Shown here piece after piece: positions 25,701-39,227 of a stretch of 64,000 nt of DNA. The stretch is from Mansonella perstans (lineage: Eukaryota > Nematoda > Chromadorea > Rhabditida > Onchocercidae). The position numbers and the translations under genes are program-made. Position 1 is the first letter of the stretch. Each line of letters begins with the position of its first letter. The DNA is taken from NCBI GenBank assembly GCA_037074765.1, contig JBAMDO010000012.1, positions 62,001 to 126,000 on the forward strand, read 5' to 3'. Below the pieces are notes generated by a model. The model was given only the letters and a program-made list of their open reading frames with translations, had not been told where the DNA came from and searched no databases.

Positions 25701-28248
25701 TTTTTTGGTCTCGGAAGAAAAATCTTGCTTTCATTAGATAATTTTAGACTGAAAGGTGAAAAGGATTTATGCGCTCTCATCGAAAAGTTAATGGACTATG
25801 TCAACGCCCGGTTAGATAAAGATATATTTCTAGAAGAAGAAGTTTGTAAATTGTATATGCTCCGCATTGAACATCTTTACTACAAGGTAAATTTTCCCTT
25901 TGTTTTTTATCACTTTAACTTGCATTGGTTTGTTTTTGTTTTCCATTCTCTTCAGTTTACTGGTGAAACATTTGATTTTAAATTATTACACATTCATTTT
26001 TGGCTTGGAATTCCATCAGTGCTATGTTGAATAAAAACTGCAATTTGGCGATTTTAAATTTGCAAAATTTTAATGGCCCTTTTTTAGTAACAGTTTTTTA
26101 AATATTTTTCATTAATGAATAAGAAATATTTCAGTACGAAGTAGAAGATTCGGTAGAACATGGGCAGGAGTCATCGTTAGCAGTAATGGAGCGACTTTGC
26201 AAAGAGGTGTACGCGCATGACGATACAAAGCGTCTACGACAACGTGCAATGCTTTGTCAAATTTATCATTTAGCACTGCATGACAGGTGGCATCAAGCAC
26301 GCGATTTAATGCTCATGTCACATTTACAAGCTATTGTTGATCATTCAGATGTTAGCACTCAGGTTGGCGCCATTACATACTGCTATTTTTTTTGCTATTC
26401 TGCTTAGCTCCAACAAGTCAGTCAGTGGTAGTTCCCAAATTTCATTATCCAGTTTATACACTATCTCTGTACTATGATGTCATACATTGTCATGCGTTTA
26501 AGATTCTGTATAATCGAACAATATGCCAACTTGGTTTATGCGCTTTCCGGCATAGTTTTATCAAAGAAGCCCATCAAGGTCTCTCGGAAATACAAAATAC
26601 GCAACGAGCGAAAGAATTACTAGCACAGGGGATTGCTATGAGACAACAAGAAAGAACGGCTGAGCAGGTTTTTCTTTTAAACTATTTGTTATCGATTTTG
26701 GGATTATGTTTTTTTTAATATAGTTCAAGTTTTTGTTTCTTTACAACAGTCTCATAGTATTCAGGAGAAGCTGGAGCGTGCACGCCAAATTCCTTACCAC
26801 ATGCATATCAACGTTGAACTCATGGAATGTGTCTATCTAATATGCTCAATGCTGCTGGAGATACCGCATATGGCTTCACAAGAATATGAGCTGAGGCGAC
26901 GTCTCTTATCACGATCTTTTCACTATCAGTTGAAACAGGTAAGGTTATCAAACCTTTTTTGGATTGTTTTTGTTGAAGGACTTATGAACATGACACGTGT
27001 ATGAACTTTTGTACTACATATAGTCGGAGAAAAGTTCCCTCATTGGTCCACCGGAGAATACGCGTGAACACGTTGTAGCTGCCTCGAGGGCTATGTTGAA
27101 TGGTGACTGGAAAAAATGTCGCGATTTCATTGTAAACGACAAAATGGATACCAAGGTCTGTTTTTATTTTATTTTGTTTTACGATATGATGTTCGTGATC
27201 TATTGTTTAATTAATTATACTTGGTTCATATTTCATGATTTTCCATCCAAAGTAAAAAAAAAAAGTCTTAAGATCTATCACATCTTCATTTTTAGGTATG
27301 GAATCTCTTCCGTAACTCGGAAAAAGTAAAGGAAATGGTAATTCGTCGTATCCAGGAAGAATCCTTACGTACTTATTTGTTGATGTACTCAACAGTTTAT
27401 ACCACTGTATCGTTAGAAACACTTTCTCAACTGTTTGAACTTGACAAAAGTACCGTACACTCAGTGATTAGGTTTGCTCATTAACTTCCCGCGATTATTG
27501 CTTTGATTCGATTTCTGTTAGGTTTTGAATTTTCCGTACTTCGGTATTTCCTTTTTTCTACCCTAATTTTTGCGGATATTAACTGCTTAGTTCATTATAG
27601 TGAGTGAAACAGAAATTTTCAGTAAAATGATCATATCGGAAGAACTGAATGCAAGTTTGGATGAGCCTACTGACTGCCTTATCATGCATCGCGTGGAACC
27701 AAGTCGATTGCAGCTTCTGGCGTTACATCTGACGGACAAACTAACTCAGCTTGCTGATAGTAACGAACAAGTATGCATGTCGGAAATTCTTCTATTCTCG
27801 AGCATTTCCACTTTCTGAAAACATTTTCAACTATTTTATAGATCCTTGAACCTCGAGCTGGTCGTAGTTATACAGGGCCAGGCGCATGGTATGGTCTGCG
27901 TCAGGAACGAACTACTACAGAACAACAGCAACGCCTTAACCGCATGACTTATCAGGTACTATGTGTATAACATTGTTATCATCGATTGTGAAGACTGGAA
28001 ATAATTTGTTACAAAGTGAAACGTTTTGGGCTGGTGCGTGTTTTACGGAATGATCAGTAATTTTAAATTCGACATAATTCGGCATTTCTAGTTGAAAAAC
28101 CTTGCAAGATGAAAATGAACTTGGTTTCTTTTCTTCTATGGCTCTGTGATGGAATTATGTCAAATTTTTTTAGGATTCATCAAATAAAAATCGGTGGAAC
28201 GCAAATCTTCAAAATCGACGTCGGATGGAGCAACGCGCGCGTTATTAG
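22729..28248 (+). CDS. eif-3.C: Eukaryotic translation initiation factor 3 subunit C
   Basis: Core eIF3 subunit that scaffolds the 43S preinitiation complex in the cytoplasm. Exons: 22729-22827, 22871-22908 (tentative), 22951-23102, 23485-23696, 23771-23860, 23947-24107, 24177-24378, 24461-24568, 24659-24768, 24844-25059, 25748-25886, 26135-26362, 26503-26667, 26750-26938, 27024-27155, 27296-27471, 27623-27770, 27842-27955, 28174-28248. All phases close: 917 aa against 913 in human. Seen: [68 protein letters not shown], acidic and KE-rich linkers, [50 protein letters not shown], then the C-terminal PCI region ([17 protein letters not shown], [19 protein letters not shown]) and a basic tail ([11 protein letters not shown]). 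The 38-nt second exon is supported by phase only. Intron 10 (25060-25747) is the longest. An AATAAA at 28340 may serve the 3' end. Confidence 0.96.
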
Positions 28249-28851
28249 TTCAATTGTTAGTTTTGTACTTTGTAATGGATTGTCTCGTGAAAAGATTCGA
28301 TTCATATTTTTTTTTATTGTCAAATGCGTTTCTGTGTTTAATAAATAATGACTTCAGATTTATGAATAATTGGCAACTTTGTTTTTATCATTGATAATTC
28401 TAATGGGATAGTCTCAGTAAAATGAGAAATGGTTTGGAAGTTTGAAGGGTATAAAGTTCTATTACAAAGAAGAAATTTAGGAATTTCTTCATGCGACCTT
28501 GTTCTCTGAATGGTATTCGTCTTAACTTTTATGCTTTCCCTCAAAATCTTTCAGATCAAACCTCATATTTTGTAAGTCAAAATATAAGTTTATTTTGCAG
28601 AAGCCACACAATATTAAAAATCATTTATAACAGCAGAATATCAAAAGAGTGGAGTCGCAATACAGAAAAAGGAGAGGTGAGTAAAATGAGAAACTCATGT
28701 TAGGTACTGTATTCCCTAAGTTAATAAAGCTGATTTACTCCTGCATAAAACAGACTTCAGGAATGATATCGTATGGTTATGACTGCTAACCTGCTGTTTT
28801 GCTTATATCAGAGGATCATTGGATTTTCTACTTTAAAAAACATGATGAATA
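28249..28851. other. Convergent 3' flanks of eIF3c and SURF2
   Basis: About 600 bases between the stop codons of two converging genes. AATAAA at 28340 fits eIF3c polyadenylation. No further gene seen. Confidence 0.6.
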
Positions 28852-31800
28852 TCACCTCAAGCGTTTTTTCTTGAGTGTTGCCGAACCGTCTGCCTGAAAA
28901 AAGAAAGGAAAAGTAGTACATGAAATATATTAGCAGTACAACTCAATTTCATTTGCAGTTGGTCACTGTCCGAAAAGCAGTTGTTTGAATTCCAGTAAAG
29001 GGTATTTTTTTCAAATCAGCTAAGCAATTTTTTCGAACGGTAAATTCTAAAAGACTGTTTCAACGCTATTATGCTAAATTCCAGAATGAATTTATTTTCA
29101 AAGACCGTATTGTTTCAACAAAAGATTCCGAAAAAACTCAAGCGTGGTTAAACGAGACAACCTTTCTTTTTCTATTAGCACTATTCATATCCTTTTCAAT
29201 GTCCATTACAGCAAAATCATAACTTTCGCTCTCAACGATTGATTCTCCACAGGTTTTTATCAATTCTGAAAAAAGAATTCTAAAAATTCAAAATCTACTA
29301 TGCTAACATTCTACATGACTTTAAGGTAAAATGTAAAAAACTATAAAAAAAAAAAAAAAAAAAAAAAAAACAGTAATTCGCAGAAATCCTGCGATAAATG
29401 AATATAACTTTGATATATCAAACTTTGTTAAAGGTGTAAAAGTTGACATATAGGATGACTATATTCATCGTTTTCGAGAAAACAAGATTTTCAGAAGCGT
29501 GGAAGTATTTCCTGTTGTACAGTAAAGCTATTTCGACTTTACAAACAAAAATGAGATAAAAAGTATATGAGATCAGCGTAAGATTCTACATTATTCGCCC
29601 CGAAGTAACACCAGCCTACTTTTCTCCTGCAGATCTGGACGCTGATGTTCAGACTGTTCCATATTAACCGTGGTATTTCACAAATATCGAAAAATCAAAA
29701 AGCCTTCAAAATCTGATTACCTGGATATTCGTCCTCCTTATTCAATCCACCTTCATCTTCAGAAAAAGAATCGATCACTTCGGAAAGCATGTCCATTTCA
29801 TCTTGCTCCATTTCTTCTTCTTCTTTACTGTTACCTGTCAACTCGCTTCTTCCAGTTAGTGATGCTTAAAATTTTTGAGAATTAGAAGTTTCTTTCTGAA
29901 ATAAACTGTTTGGAAAAAGATGAAAAGCAAAAGCAGCATTTCCCTTCGAACTTACCATTAGTACTACCAGTAACTTGGAAATTGCAACACTGTTGCACAT
30001 CATCCAGTAAGAAATCATCCACTTCGAATGCATCAGCAAGTGGCGCATGTGGTGCATCAGTGCAGGAGCAATTCAGATTTAGCATCAGCGTATTGCCAAG
30101 ACTTATATTAATAAGACTAATTCCAATGCACTATCCCACTTTACTAAGACTGTGATATGATTTTCTATTGGTAAAGGGATCAGTGCATCAGTGCAAAGAA
30201 AACATATCATTATTTAATAAAAAACAAGTGACGATAAATATGAAAGACGATAAGTAAAGGGATAAACAAATGTGAAAATAAATTTCCACTTTTATTATTA
30301 TTTAATAAATATGAAGAAAAATTTTCACATTAATTGTTATTTAACGATCGGTTTGCACATGACAACTCAATAAAAAAAATTTCGCAAATAATGCAAATAA
30401 CAAATTGCGTTAACTCGGTTAGCATAAAATTTTCTAGAATGAATTATTTCGTCTCAAAGAATGTATTTTTCATATGATAATTGCCAGTTATCCAGACCTG
30501 CGCAGAGATACACTACAAACAAAGTCATTTCTCATCTTAGAATGAGAAGGCATGAATTACACTAAAAATTAGATGCTTTCTGCTATCTCTGCCTTAACGA
30601 GAAAATATATAAAATGGAAAATTACAAATTAGAAAATCAAGTCAAGTCAGAAATCTAAAAATCTAAGAAAATACTGCAATTTAGATGCTAAAAAGCATTG
30701 CTCATAATTTACAATTATTTTAATCACAACTATTTTAAGTAATTCATATTAAAATATATATAAAAAATATTCGTTAGAATTTTAGCGACACTGGAATACA
30801 TAAATTTAGAGTGGACAGAAAACAAAATAATCAGTTAAGATTTCTGAGATAAATAAAATATGATGAGGAATGGTAAAGAACTATACTCGTAAAACTTATG
30901 TTTTCTTTTATTGTTCATAAATGATTTCCGAGCATTCTAAATATTCTCATTTACAATTGGCAAAAAATTCAATTTCAAATTATCTTAGGTAAGAAATCTG
31001 AACAAAAAACTGAACTAGTAGCCATGTACGCTAAATTTACTACATATTTTCAGCAAGAGCACGAATTAATTATTATTATCAGAAGTATTGTCCTTTTATT
31101 GCGACTATATTTATCACTGTATGAATACGATTACTACTAATATTAGGTAACACTTGAGGCAACGTAATATACATGCGCTAATTCTTCGTAACTCGGCTTC
31201 ACCAACGAAAATTTAGCCATCAAAGAGGTTTCTTTTGCCTTTTTCCTCATTTAGTAAATTTCTTAAATATTTATAACTAAAATAATATTCTGGATTCAGT
31301 ATCAAATATTGGAATGACACGAAAAGGCTACTTGGATAGCATCATTGGAATGACAGGAAACTATAATATGGAAAATAACATATTTCTAAAATTCATTAAG
31401 CTATGCTTTGAAACGATGATGCCGGGATGTGAGTATATTGATTAATAGTATGTAAAATTGATAGTAGAGAGGCTTAAAGCAGCAAATGTTGGCAAATAAG
31501 GCGAATAATATTCAATATGCTACCGCGCTTGACGAAGTCCATGTGTGTCAATGTTGCATGGCTTGCATGGATTTCAGATGCAACACAATGTGCGTAGAAC
31601 TAACTACTGGCCTTACCCTTTACTACTCTTTACCCACGACAATGCCTGGGATACCTATGAAAAAGCAAATAGAAGTATTAGATTTCAAATAAAACATTAT
31701 AGACTAAAATAACTTTGCTGGCAAAATTTTCAAACTTTTATTTTTTTTGAAATAAAAAAGCATTAATCTGTGCGAAGCGGAGCTGTTAAACGCAAAATAT

Positions 31801-34130
31801 ATTTCTTGATTGATTCACACTTTCATTCCACCACCAGCACAGCTCATAACTTCATAGGGGCATGCAACCTTTTTCCCCACGAAAAGAAAACAGTAATCAT
31901 GCAATAATAGCTAAAGATACGAAAAATTGAAACCTGTCAAATAAATGTAAAAATGAGCAGTGTAACAGAGAACATTTGAAAGCATTACAATTATTATCAG
32001 ATGTTAATGAAATGACTGATATTCATACACTATCTTCTTTTTGTTGAAAACATATGTATTTGTTTAAGATTAAAAATAAGCACGCTATTTATCTGAACAA
32101 AAAAACGACTTTCTGTAAAAGAGATGAAAAACAGCAACCTCTTTTTAAGTAGTCAATAAATGGATAGGTATCCACAGAGGTAATTAGGAAAGCTTTTAGC
32201 ACTCATAGGATAAGCAAAAATTAAGAAAAATCGATTCATTGGACGGAAAACACATAGTCTGCTGTTGTTCTGTCATCTCAATAGACTGCTTTGAATCAAT
32301 GCATATCAAAGCTAAAGTCGAACAAATAACTTTTCGTAGAATTTAAAAAACTTTTCGAATAGAACCAAAATATGTACAACAACTTATAAATTTCAATTTT
32401 GAGGAAAACAGAAGAAGTGAACAACCGCATGCAAGATAACTTATAATAACTTTGTCTTAATATAAACAGTGTAACTTATAATAACTTTGTCTTAATATAA
32501 ACAGTGTAACTTATAATAACTTTGTCTTAATATAAACAGTGTAAGAATCCACCAGATATATATATCGATATATACATATATCATTATTACTATATATCAT
32601 TACTGGTCAAATAAAATGATATAATTTACTGACCACTCCTTATTTGTTTAAGAAATAAGTAACCAAAGAAATGAAGACAGAAAGACAAATCGCACTAGGC
32701 ACTGAAGCATCAAAAAAAATTTGTTCTAAATTGGAAATTATTACTTTCCAAGGCAACTTTTCTGCACATCTTCACATTTGCAGGGAAATAACATATGTGC
32801 TAACAGACAACGAAAACTGGACGAAATACAGTTTGAACTATCCATAACTGTGCTTACTATTCGTTTTGTTCCAGTAAAATCAGATGAATTATTTTTCATT
32901 ACTCTTTTACAAATACTAAAAAAAAAAAAAAAAAAAAAAAAAAAACAGTTGCATAGGACGGGTAAATGCATGAATAGAAAAACGAGTCAATTTGAAAGCA
33001 AACTCAACTTCATATGAATAAAAAAGAAAAATGATCCCTATCAATAAAATGCCACCCTATTTTTCTTTGACTGAAAAAATTTTGCTCGGTTAAAATGTTT
33101 ATGATATAAGCAATGTAATAATGTCATGACTTAAAGTTAAAGTAAATGATCTCTTGAAAAACAAAATTCTTTCATCTTGATAGCATTGAAATTAATAAAG
33201 TTTATTTTCACTTACTGTACAATTTTTCACCATTTAAGGCAGTTTACTGGTACTACACTCATTAATCACTAACTTGTGTAGCAACGATCATTTAGTTAAA
33301 GTCATGGTAGTAAACAAACCTTTCCTCAATCCTTTTTTGAATTTTTTCCCATTGATATGTCTCAAGAGATCATCTGGATCCTTTGCAATGACCTTCATAG
33401 TAATCTTGCAACCGAATTCACGAACACTACAACAAAACGATACAGTTATGAGTTCAGCATTTCAACAATTACAGATAAATAATGAAAAATTTTACAATGT
33501 CGATATAATGCAGCATTAATGTCTTTATTACACACACAGTATTTCATCCTAACAAATGATTCTTTGGTGCACAGTGTGATGTGCAGAAAGAAATCAAACT
33601 TAAATCTAATCCTAAATGCAAAATCTGTGCTGACAGCAAACTAGATTCTTGCAAATACATATGAAACGAGAAAAAAAGTACCTAATATCATCGAAATATT
33701 CACCATATTCTTTCATGATTTGATGTATCTTCCATGCACGAATAAATTTTGATGTTTTCACGTATTGATTAAGTTGGTCGAAACGTGAAGGAATCTCGTG
33801 TCCAGTCAACGTACACCGCAACTACAAGTGATTAATGAAGGCAAATGATTAACCTGGTGTATGACTTGTTTCTATAGAACAAAATACAATGCCTCAAAGG
33901 AAATAAAATTAATCATACACATATACTAGCCTTTATAGAATTTCAAAATAATTCCAACCAGTTATTCGTAATAAAGTTATCAAAATAAGTCACCGAGATA
34001 AAACTTATGAATGGAATAATTCATTCTTATAAATCAAAAAAAAAATTAAAAATTAAAAGTAAACCTTTTGCCTTTCATCGTACTCAAAGACAGGATATTG
34101 ATCCAATAGACTTTGCAACTTTTCCGTCAT
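28852..34130 (-). CDS. SURF2: Surfeit locus protein 2 homolog
   Basis: SURF2 is a conserved, poorly understood, probably nucleolar protein. Minus-strand exons: 34065-34130, 33682-33821, 33320-33426, then an unresolved stretch, then about 29956-30110, 29721-29864, 29162-29265 and 28852-28893. The N-terminus reads MTEKLQSLLDQYPVFEYDER, LRCTLTGHEIPSRFDQLNQY (the family hallmark CxLTGHE), FIRAWKIHQIMKEYGEYFDD and EFGCKITMKVIAKDPDDLLR then HINGKKFKKGLRK, matching the human [24 protein letters not shown] block. The C-terminal exons are acidic (EVDDFLLDDV, EEEEMEQDEMDMLSEVIDSF) and end in a basic ADGSATLKKKRLR, a possible nuclear signal. Exon 3 leaves one base and no downstream acceptor in the 29956-30110 exon accepts that phase, so at least one exon inside the 3.2-kb gap is missing from my model. 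The 5' edge of the 29956 exon is uncertain. That the C-terminal exons belong to this gene rests on strand, phases and acidic/basic character. Confidence 0.82.
29345..29370. repeat. A26 homopolymer followed by CAG
   Basis: A run of 26 A on the plus strand inside the SURF2 3' region, followed directly by cag. Confidence 0.9.
31749..31830. repeat. Dispersed repeat, copy 2
   Basis: Matches the segment at 7601-7674 in the same orientation (ggagctgttaaacgcaaaat, atttcttgattgattcacac). It lies in the large unresolved SURF2 intron. Confidence 0.7.
32438..32542. repeat. Exact 35-bp tandem repeat, 3 copies
   Basis: Three identical copies of a 35-base unit starting aacttataataactttgtct and ending taatataaacagtgt (32438, 32473, 32508). 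Identity of all copies implies a recent expansion. It lies in the unresolved SURF2 intron. Confidence 0.95.
32918..32945. repeat. A28 homopolymer followed by CAG
   Basis: About 28 consecutive A on the plus strand, then cag, within the SURF2 intron. Confidence 0.9.
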
Positions 34131-34132
34131 TC

Positions 34133-34134
34133 CT
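34133..34134 (-). promoter_or_regulatory. Candidate trans-splice acceptor of SURF2
   Basis: On the minus strand gaattacag ends 2 bases before the SURF2 ATG. With no coding exon visible upstream this fits spliced-leader addition. Confidence 0.5.
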
Positions 34135-35675
34135 GTAATTCACGGAATGAAATATTACGTTATTAACTTCCAAAATAGATCCTGAGGCAATTATTTGTTA
34201 TCACGTACAATTAATTTTATTTCCTGTGGATACTATACTCCGTGTTATACCCACTATTCCTTTACCTCCTCTCATTTTTATTAACTTTATTAACTTTTAT
34301 TCAACCAAGACAAATTCAATAACTGAAAACTCGCGGCGTCAATTTTCACGGACCGTATAAATTAAGGGCCCAAATAGTACCCAGTGACTGAGTTCACGTT
34401 ATTCCGCTGGAAACTGTTCACTACGTGTAGTATGAGCTAGTTATGACGTTTATTCGATTTGTTATTCTTTTTATATTAAAATTAAAGGCTATTGTATTAT
34501 GTAAATTATTCATCAAACTCTTTGTTTGATTGCATTAATTCGTATATGATAGTCGCCTATGATTTCGTCTATTTTGACTTATCGTATTCGTTTCAGTTAG
34601 TTTGATTTCCAAATTAAATTCCAATTTTCTTTATCACTTTTCTTAATTGGGAAAACGTGAATCAAATAACGTTTAATCAAAAATTTTTTAAAAATAAAGT
34701 AACTTCACTTCAGTAAAATTCAAAAAATGCTCACTTTTGTGTTCACTTCGGAAATTTCATTTGAATGAAGTCAAACTTTGAAGGATCAAAGCAAAAACAA
34801 TCTAATTGTAACAATTGTAATGAAGAGTAAAGGAAAAAATTGATTGAATTATTGTGCAGTGCTTACGTGTTTTCTGTGAAAGCTTTGATTCCAAAAATTA
34901 ATATTTGTGTGAGTATGATAAAAGTTCGTGTAGGGTGTATTTATATTTTTTTCTTTCATTATTATTAATGTAAAATTCAATATTTAGTTGCAGGAGGGTG
35001 TGAATATGAATGGAGAAATGGAATCCACAAAAGCTTAATGATTATTTGGCAAATTTCAGTTACATCGGAAAGTAAGTTTAAATTAATTTGTTTATAGTTA
35101 TCGTCGTCCAATTAATTCAAACACATGAAACATATCCTTCAAAAATTAGCAGAAAAAAAATTCAGCACTTTCACAATTTTGAAGTAGAATTATGAAGGAC
35201 TAGACTGACTGATCTGTTGATCATCCTATCCTTTCGTTATTTTGTTGACAAATTAAAAAAAAAAAAAAAAAAACTCAGATACTCACCGTGTGATAGCGAC
35301 TGGATTATATTCAAGAAGTTTTCTTCAAAAGAAATAAATTTTATCAAATACCCACATTTTCACCGCTGGTTGAATCACTTGAAATTTTTGGAACGGAAAC
35401 CAAGGTTAAATTTGGATTTTATATTCTTCTTTACCTTGAAATAAATTGCTAAAATTGACATAGAAAACTCTCATATTCATTTACAACAGTAAGAGATAAT
35501 AAAAATGAACGGAAAAGTCTTTTTAGAATTATTAATAAATTGTAAAGCTCACTCACTTTATGTTTATTAAATATTTTGTCAGGAATATCACTGTCTGAAT
35601 TTTGAACTGGAGAACAGTTAAGAGCCCTATTTCTATCTTCTTCATTTTTCAAGGTCATTCCTAAGCATTTGTTAC
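34135..35675. other. Divergent intergenic region SURF2 / FARSA
   Basis: About 1.5 kb between head-to-head genes, so it should contain both promoters. It holds an A19 run (35254-35272) and no recognisable gene. Frames such as the one at 35217-35444 read through the A run and have no family similarity. Confidence 0.55.
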
Positions 35676-35677
35676 AG
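35676..35677 (+). promoter_or_regulatory. Candidate trans-splice acceptor of FARSA
   Basis: tttgttacag precedes the FARSA ATG (35733) by a 55-base leader without an in-frame upstream ATG. Confidence 0.4.
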
Positions 35678-35732
35678 CCGTCCCTCTGGTACTACTGCCA
35701 CGGCGTCATTGCACGCTGTTTATGAAATCGGA

Positions 35733-38700
35733 ATGCCACCATCCAGTGTCGAAGAAGCAGCTAGTGCTGATTTACCCCAAAATTTGCTGCTTTATCTTGA
35801 GAAACATAATCAGTTCGACACGTTCGAATACGCCACAGTTAATAGAGAAGATCATCAGAAAGTAGTGGGTGCTGTGAAAAGTTTGGAAGCAGTTGAAGGG
35901 GTTTGTTTCATTTGGCTTTTTGTTTTGCTGCTTTATCAATTTTGTTATTTTTAATAGTAAGTGAGCAGACATAAGTAATAGCCCTGCTGTGTTCACTTCA
36001 TAGCTCTACTACATTCACTATAAATCACTCTCAAATTGCGTACGTGTTTTTATTATTTGCACAGTTAGTGGGAACAGAAGAACGAGTTTCAAAAACTTTC
36101 GAATTGACAGCTGAAGGAAGGGAAATAGTTGAAAATGGTTCCCACGAAGCGAAAATCTTTCTGCTTATCGAGCCAAATGGAATTGATCAAGCGGAATTAA
36201 TGGTACTATTTTTTTAAGTAATCGGATTCGTGTTTATTTCCCGGTTACATCGAATAAGTCTTACGTTGCCATGAGCCATCAGCGATTAAAGGGACATATT
36301 TCATAGCATCAGTGATATTGAATATAAAAAAAGAAAATTAGTTTTTGCAAGATCTGTGATGTCTTCATTGAAATAAAAAATCACTTTGGTCAGAAACTGC
36401 CATTCGGTAAAGTGGGAATAAGTAAGGCAATAGCGTCTGGGTGGATTGCAATTGATAAGACTGCTGGAACAGTACGTCTCGTGCGAAAAGTCCAAACGAT
36501 CAACGATAAGGTGCGGAATGAACTGAAGATGATTTTGGAAGGAAACATGCAGAAATTGGATTCGAAAACTCTAAATGAATTAAAGAAGAGGAAACTGATG
36601 ACGGAAATGTAAGTTTTTGAACTGGTGTACGGACTATATTTCCTATGTTTTGATTTGTTATCACTAAATTGAATTTTCTGTTGTTTCCTCCAGATTACTC
36701 AGTTATAATCAAAAGAAGAAGAATAAATTGTTTGGAGATCGGAGCTGCTATCAAATTAAAAATTTGATTAGTTGGATAATAAATCAAATATGCTTTGTTA
36801 CAAATAGCATAGGAAAAATGAGGAGGAAAGCTTTAGAAAGGAAAATGGCACAAGAGAACATTGTATGAATTTTCACATGTGTGCAATTCACTGAAGCATT
36901 TCATTTTTAAACAAGAAGACTTGAATTATCAGTTATAGTAGTTGTATCTTTTTTTTTGTCTTATTTATACTTGAAGCGTTTACCAAACTTTTTTAGTATC
37001 ATCAAAGGTTATCTGGTCAAAAAAGGTTCAGCCTTTTCGACGGTTTTAAGTAAGCCCGAAGTGGACCTCACAGCAGATATGATTAACAGGTAAGTAGAGC
37101 TGAAATCTTCGTTTTTAAGCAGCAGTTTAATCTTTCGTAACTAAGATAGTTGTTTTAGTAAATAGTAAGCTTGATGTTCATGAAAAATGTAAGAATTCGT
37201 TTATTTTTATAGCAGTTCATGGAGGAAGAAAATATTTAAAAAGTACAACTTTGACGCCTTAGGTTTGATGCCAACTGGTGGTCATCTGCATCCGCTTATG
37301 AAAGTAAGAAATGAATTTCGGCAAATTTTTTTCCAGATGGGATTTGTTGAAATGCCTACTAACAGGTAAATATTGCTTAAATTTTATTGAAAGTTGGATT
37401 TAATATATAACAGTTTCTTCTTCCCTTGGTTTTCTTCTCATGTTGAAATAATTGTTTGATGGCTTATCTTGCCACTATAATGCAGAAAAAATTTGAATTC
37501 GTTTTCTGATTTATTTATTATTTTTTAAGATACGTGGAATCTTCCTTCTGGAATTTTGATGCTCTATTTCAACCACAGCAACATCCGGCACGTGATGCCC
37601 ATGACACCTTTTTTTTGTCAGATCCAGAAATGAGTTTCAGTTTCCCGGAAGATTATTTACAGCGAGTTAAAAAGGTGCATGCTGAGGGTGGATATGGTTC
37701 AAAGGGGTAGGTTTTTATTATAAATTTCTTGAACGATAAACGAAGTGTTTAAGTGGTAGCTACGAAGATTCCAGGACTTCGAAATTCGAGCATTTCTGAA
37801 ATTCGACTCTTAGTTAAATAAAATTGTATCTTAACTGAAGAGATAGACTTTGAAATTGTGTTGTAGTAAGAAAATGATGCACATTGAATATAAAAAGGGT
37901 GAGCACGCTAGGAAACAAAATGGTTACTGATCTATTCCAGATTTTGTTAAATTTTATAGTCTCATCGAGAGAAATAGAATGAAGTACTCAACTATTTGCA
38001 TCGATAAAAAGGTATTTCTTGCACATTATTTCAGTTATAACTATGATTGGAAATTGGAAGAAGCTCAAAAAAATGTCCTACGAACACATACAACTGCAGT
38101 CAGCGCTCATCAGTTATATAAACTTGCTAAAGAGGTTTTTATTTCTGCATGCATTGCTTTAAAGGCCAAAGTCTGGAATGATGATTGTGAAATAATTTTG
38201 GCTTAGATGAGCTGAAGTATGCTTGTGGTAGTCTATATGGTTTTCCTGGTTTCATCGAGAAATTTTGCAGTTTTGCATCCAAAGCAAAACTTTTTATTAG
38301 TTTCTGATAAAATTATCATTCTTCTAGGGATTCAAATCTACAAAAATGTTCAGCATCGACAGGGTTTTCCGAAATGAAAGTCTGGATGCAACGCATTTGG
38401 CCGAATTCCATCAGGTTTGCTAACGCACAAAATTGTATTCTAACGGAGTTTCATCACAATTTTTCAAAAAGAGTGGTATCTTCAATTAATCACTCTTACT
38501 ATTTTGCTTAATTATATTTCTGTGATGAGTTGTTTGTTTTCTAGGTCGAAGGTGTTGTTGCAGAAAAGAATTTAACACTTGCTCATGTTATGGGTCTTTT
38601 CAGCGAATTTTTCCGCAAATGTGGTAAGCTTAAATCCTTACACCTTTTTATTCATTCAGTTTAATGTTCATTTCATTTTGTTCATTTGTTACGTAAATGA

Positions 38701-39227
38701 ACGAAAACTATGCAACTGTTTGTTTTATCCGTGTAATTTCCTTGAATTGAGATAGTCAACTTGTGTAATTTCAGGTATCACAAATCTTCGCTTCAAACCT
38801 ACTTATAATCCTTATACGGAACCATCGATGGAAATATTTGCTTTTCACGAAGGATTAAAAAAGTGGGTGGAAATTGGTAATTCGGGTATGTTCCGTCCTG
38901 AAATGTTGTTACCCATGGGATTACCAGCTGATGTGAACGTTGCTGGCTATGGGTTGTCCCTAGAAAGGTCAGCTTCGTCTTTATTTTTACATTGTATTTT
39001 ATTGGTCTTTATACTCCACTTTTATATTATATGAAGGATGCAGCAGCGTTTAATCTTCACTCATTTGAGCATTAATTAACAGAGATATCATTATAATTTT
39101 TCTAAAGATGTTTTACAGACCAACAATGATCCGATACGGCATCGATAATATACGAGATCTGTTTGGTCCAAAAGTTGATTTACGAATGATTTATGAAAAT
39201 CCGATATGTTGTCTTGACAAAAATTGA
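35733..39227 (+). CDS. fars-1: Phenylalanine-tRNA ligase alpha subunit, cytosolic
   Basis: Catalytic alpha chain of the alpha2-beta2 cytosolic PheRS, charging tRNA-Phe. Exons: 35733-35900, 36065-36202, 36394-36608, 36997-37089, 37213-37365, 37530-37706, 38035-38134, 38328-38414, 38545-38623, 38775-38967, 39119-39227; 1512 nt, 503 aa (human 508), all phases closed. N-terminal winged-helix region: [50 protein letters not shown]. Catalytic core: [59 protein letters not shown], motif 2 as [56 protein letters not shown] and motif 3 as [15 protein letters not shown]. The start is the first in-frame ATG ([10 protein letters not shown]). The beta subunit is not in the window. Confidence 0.97.
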
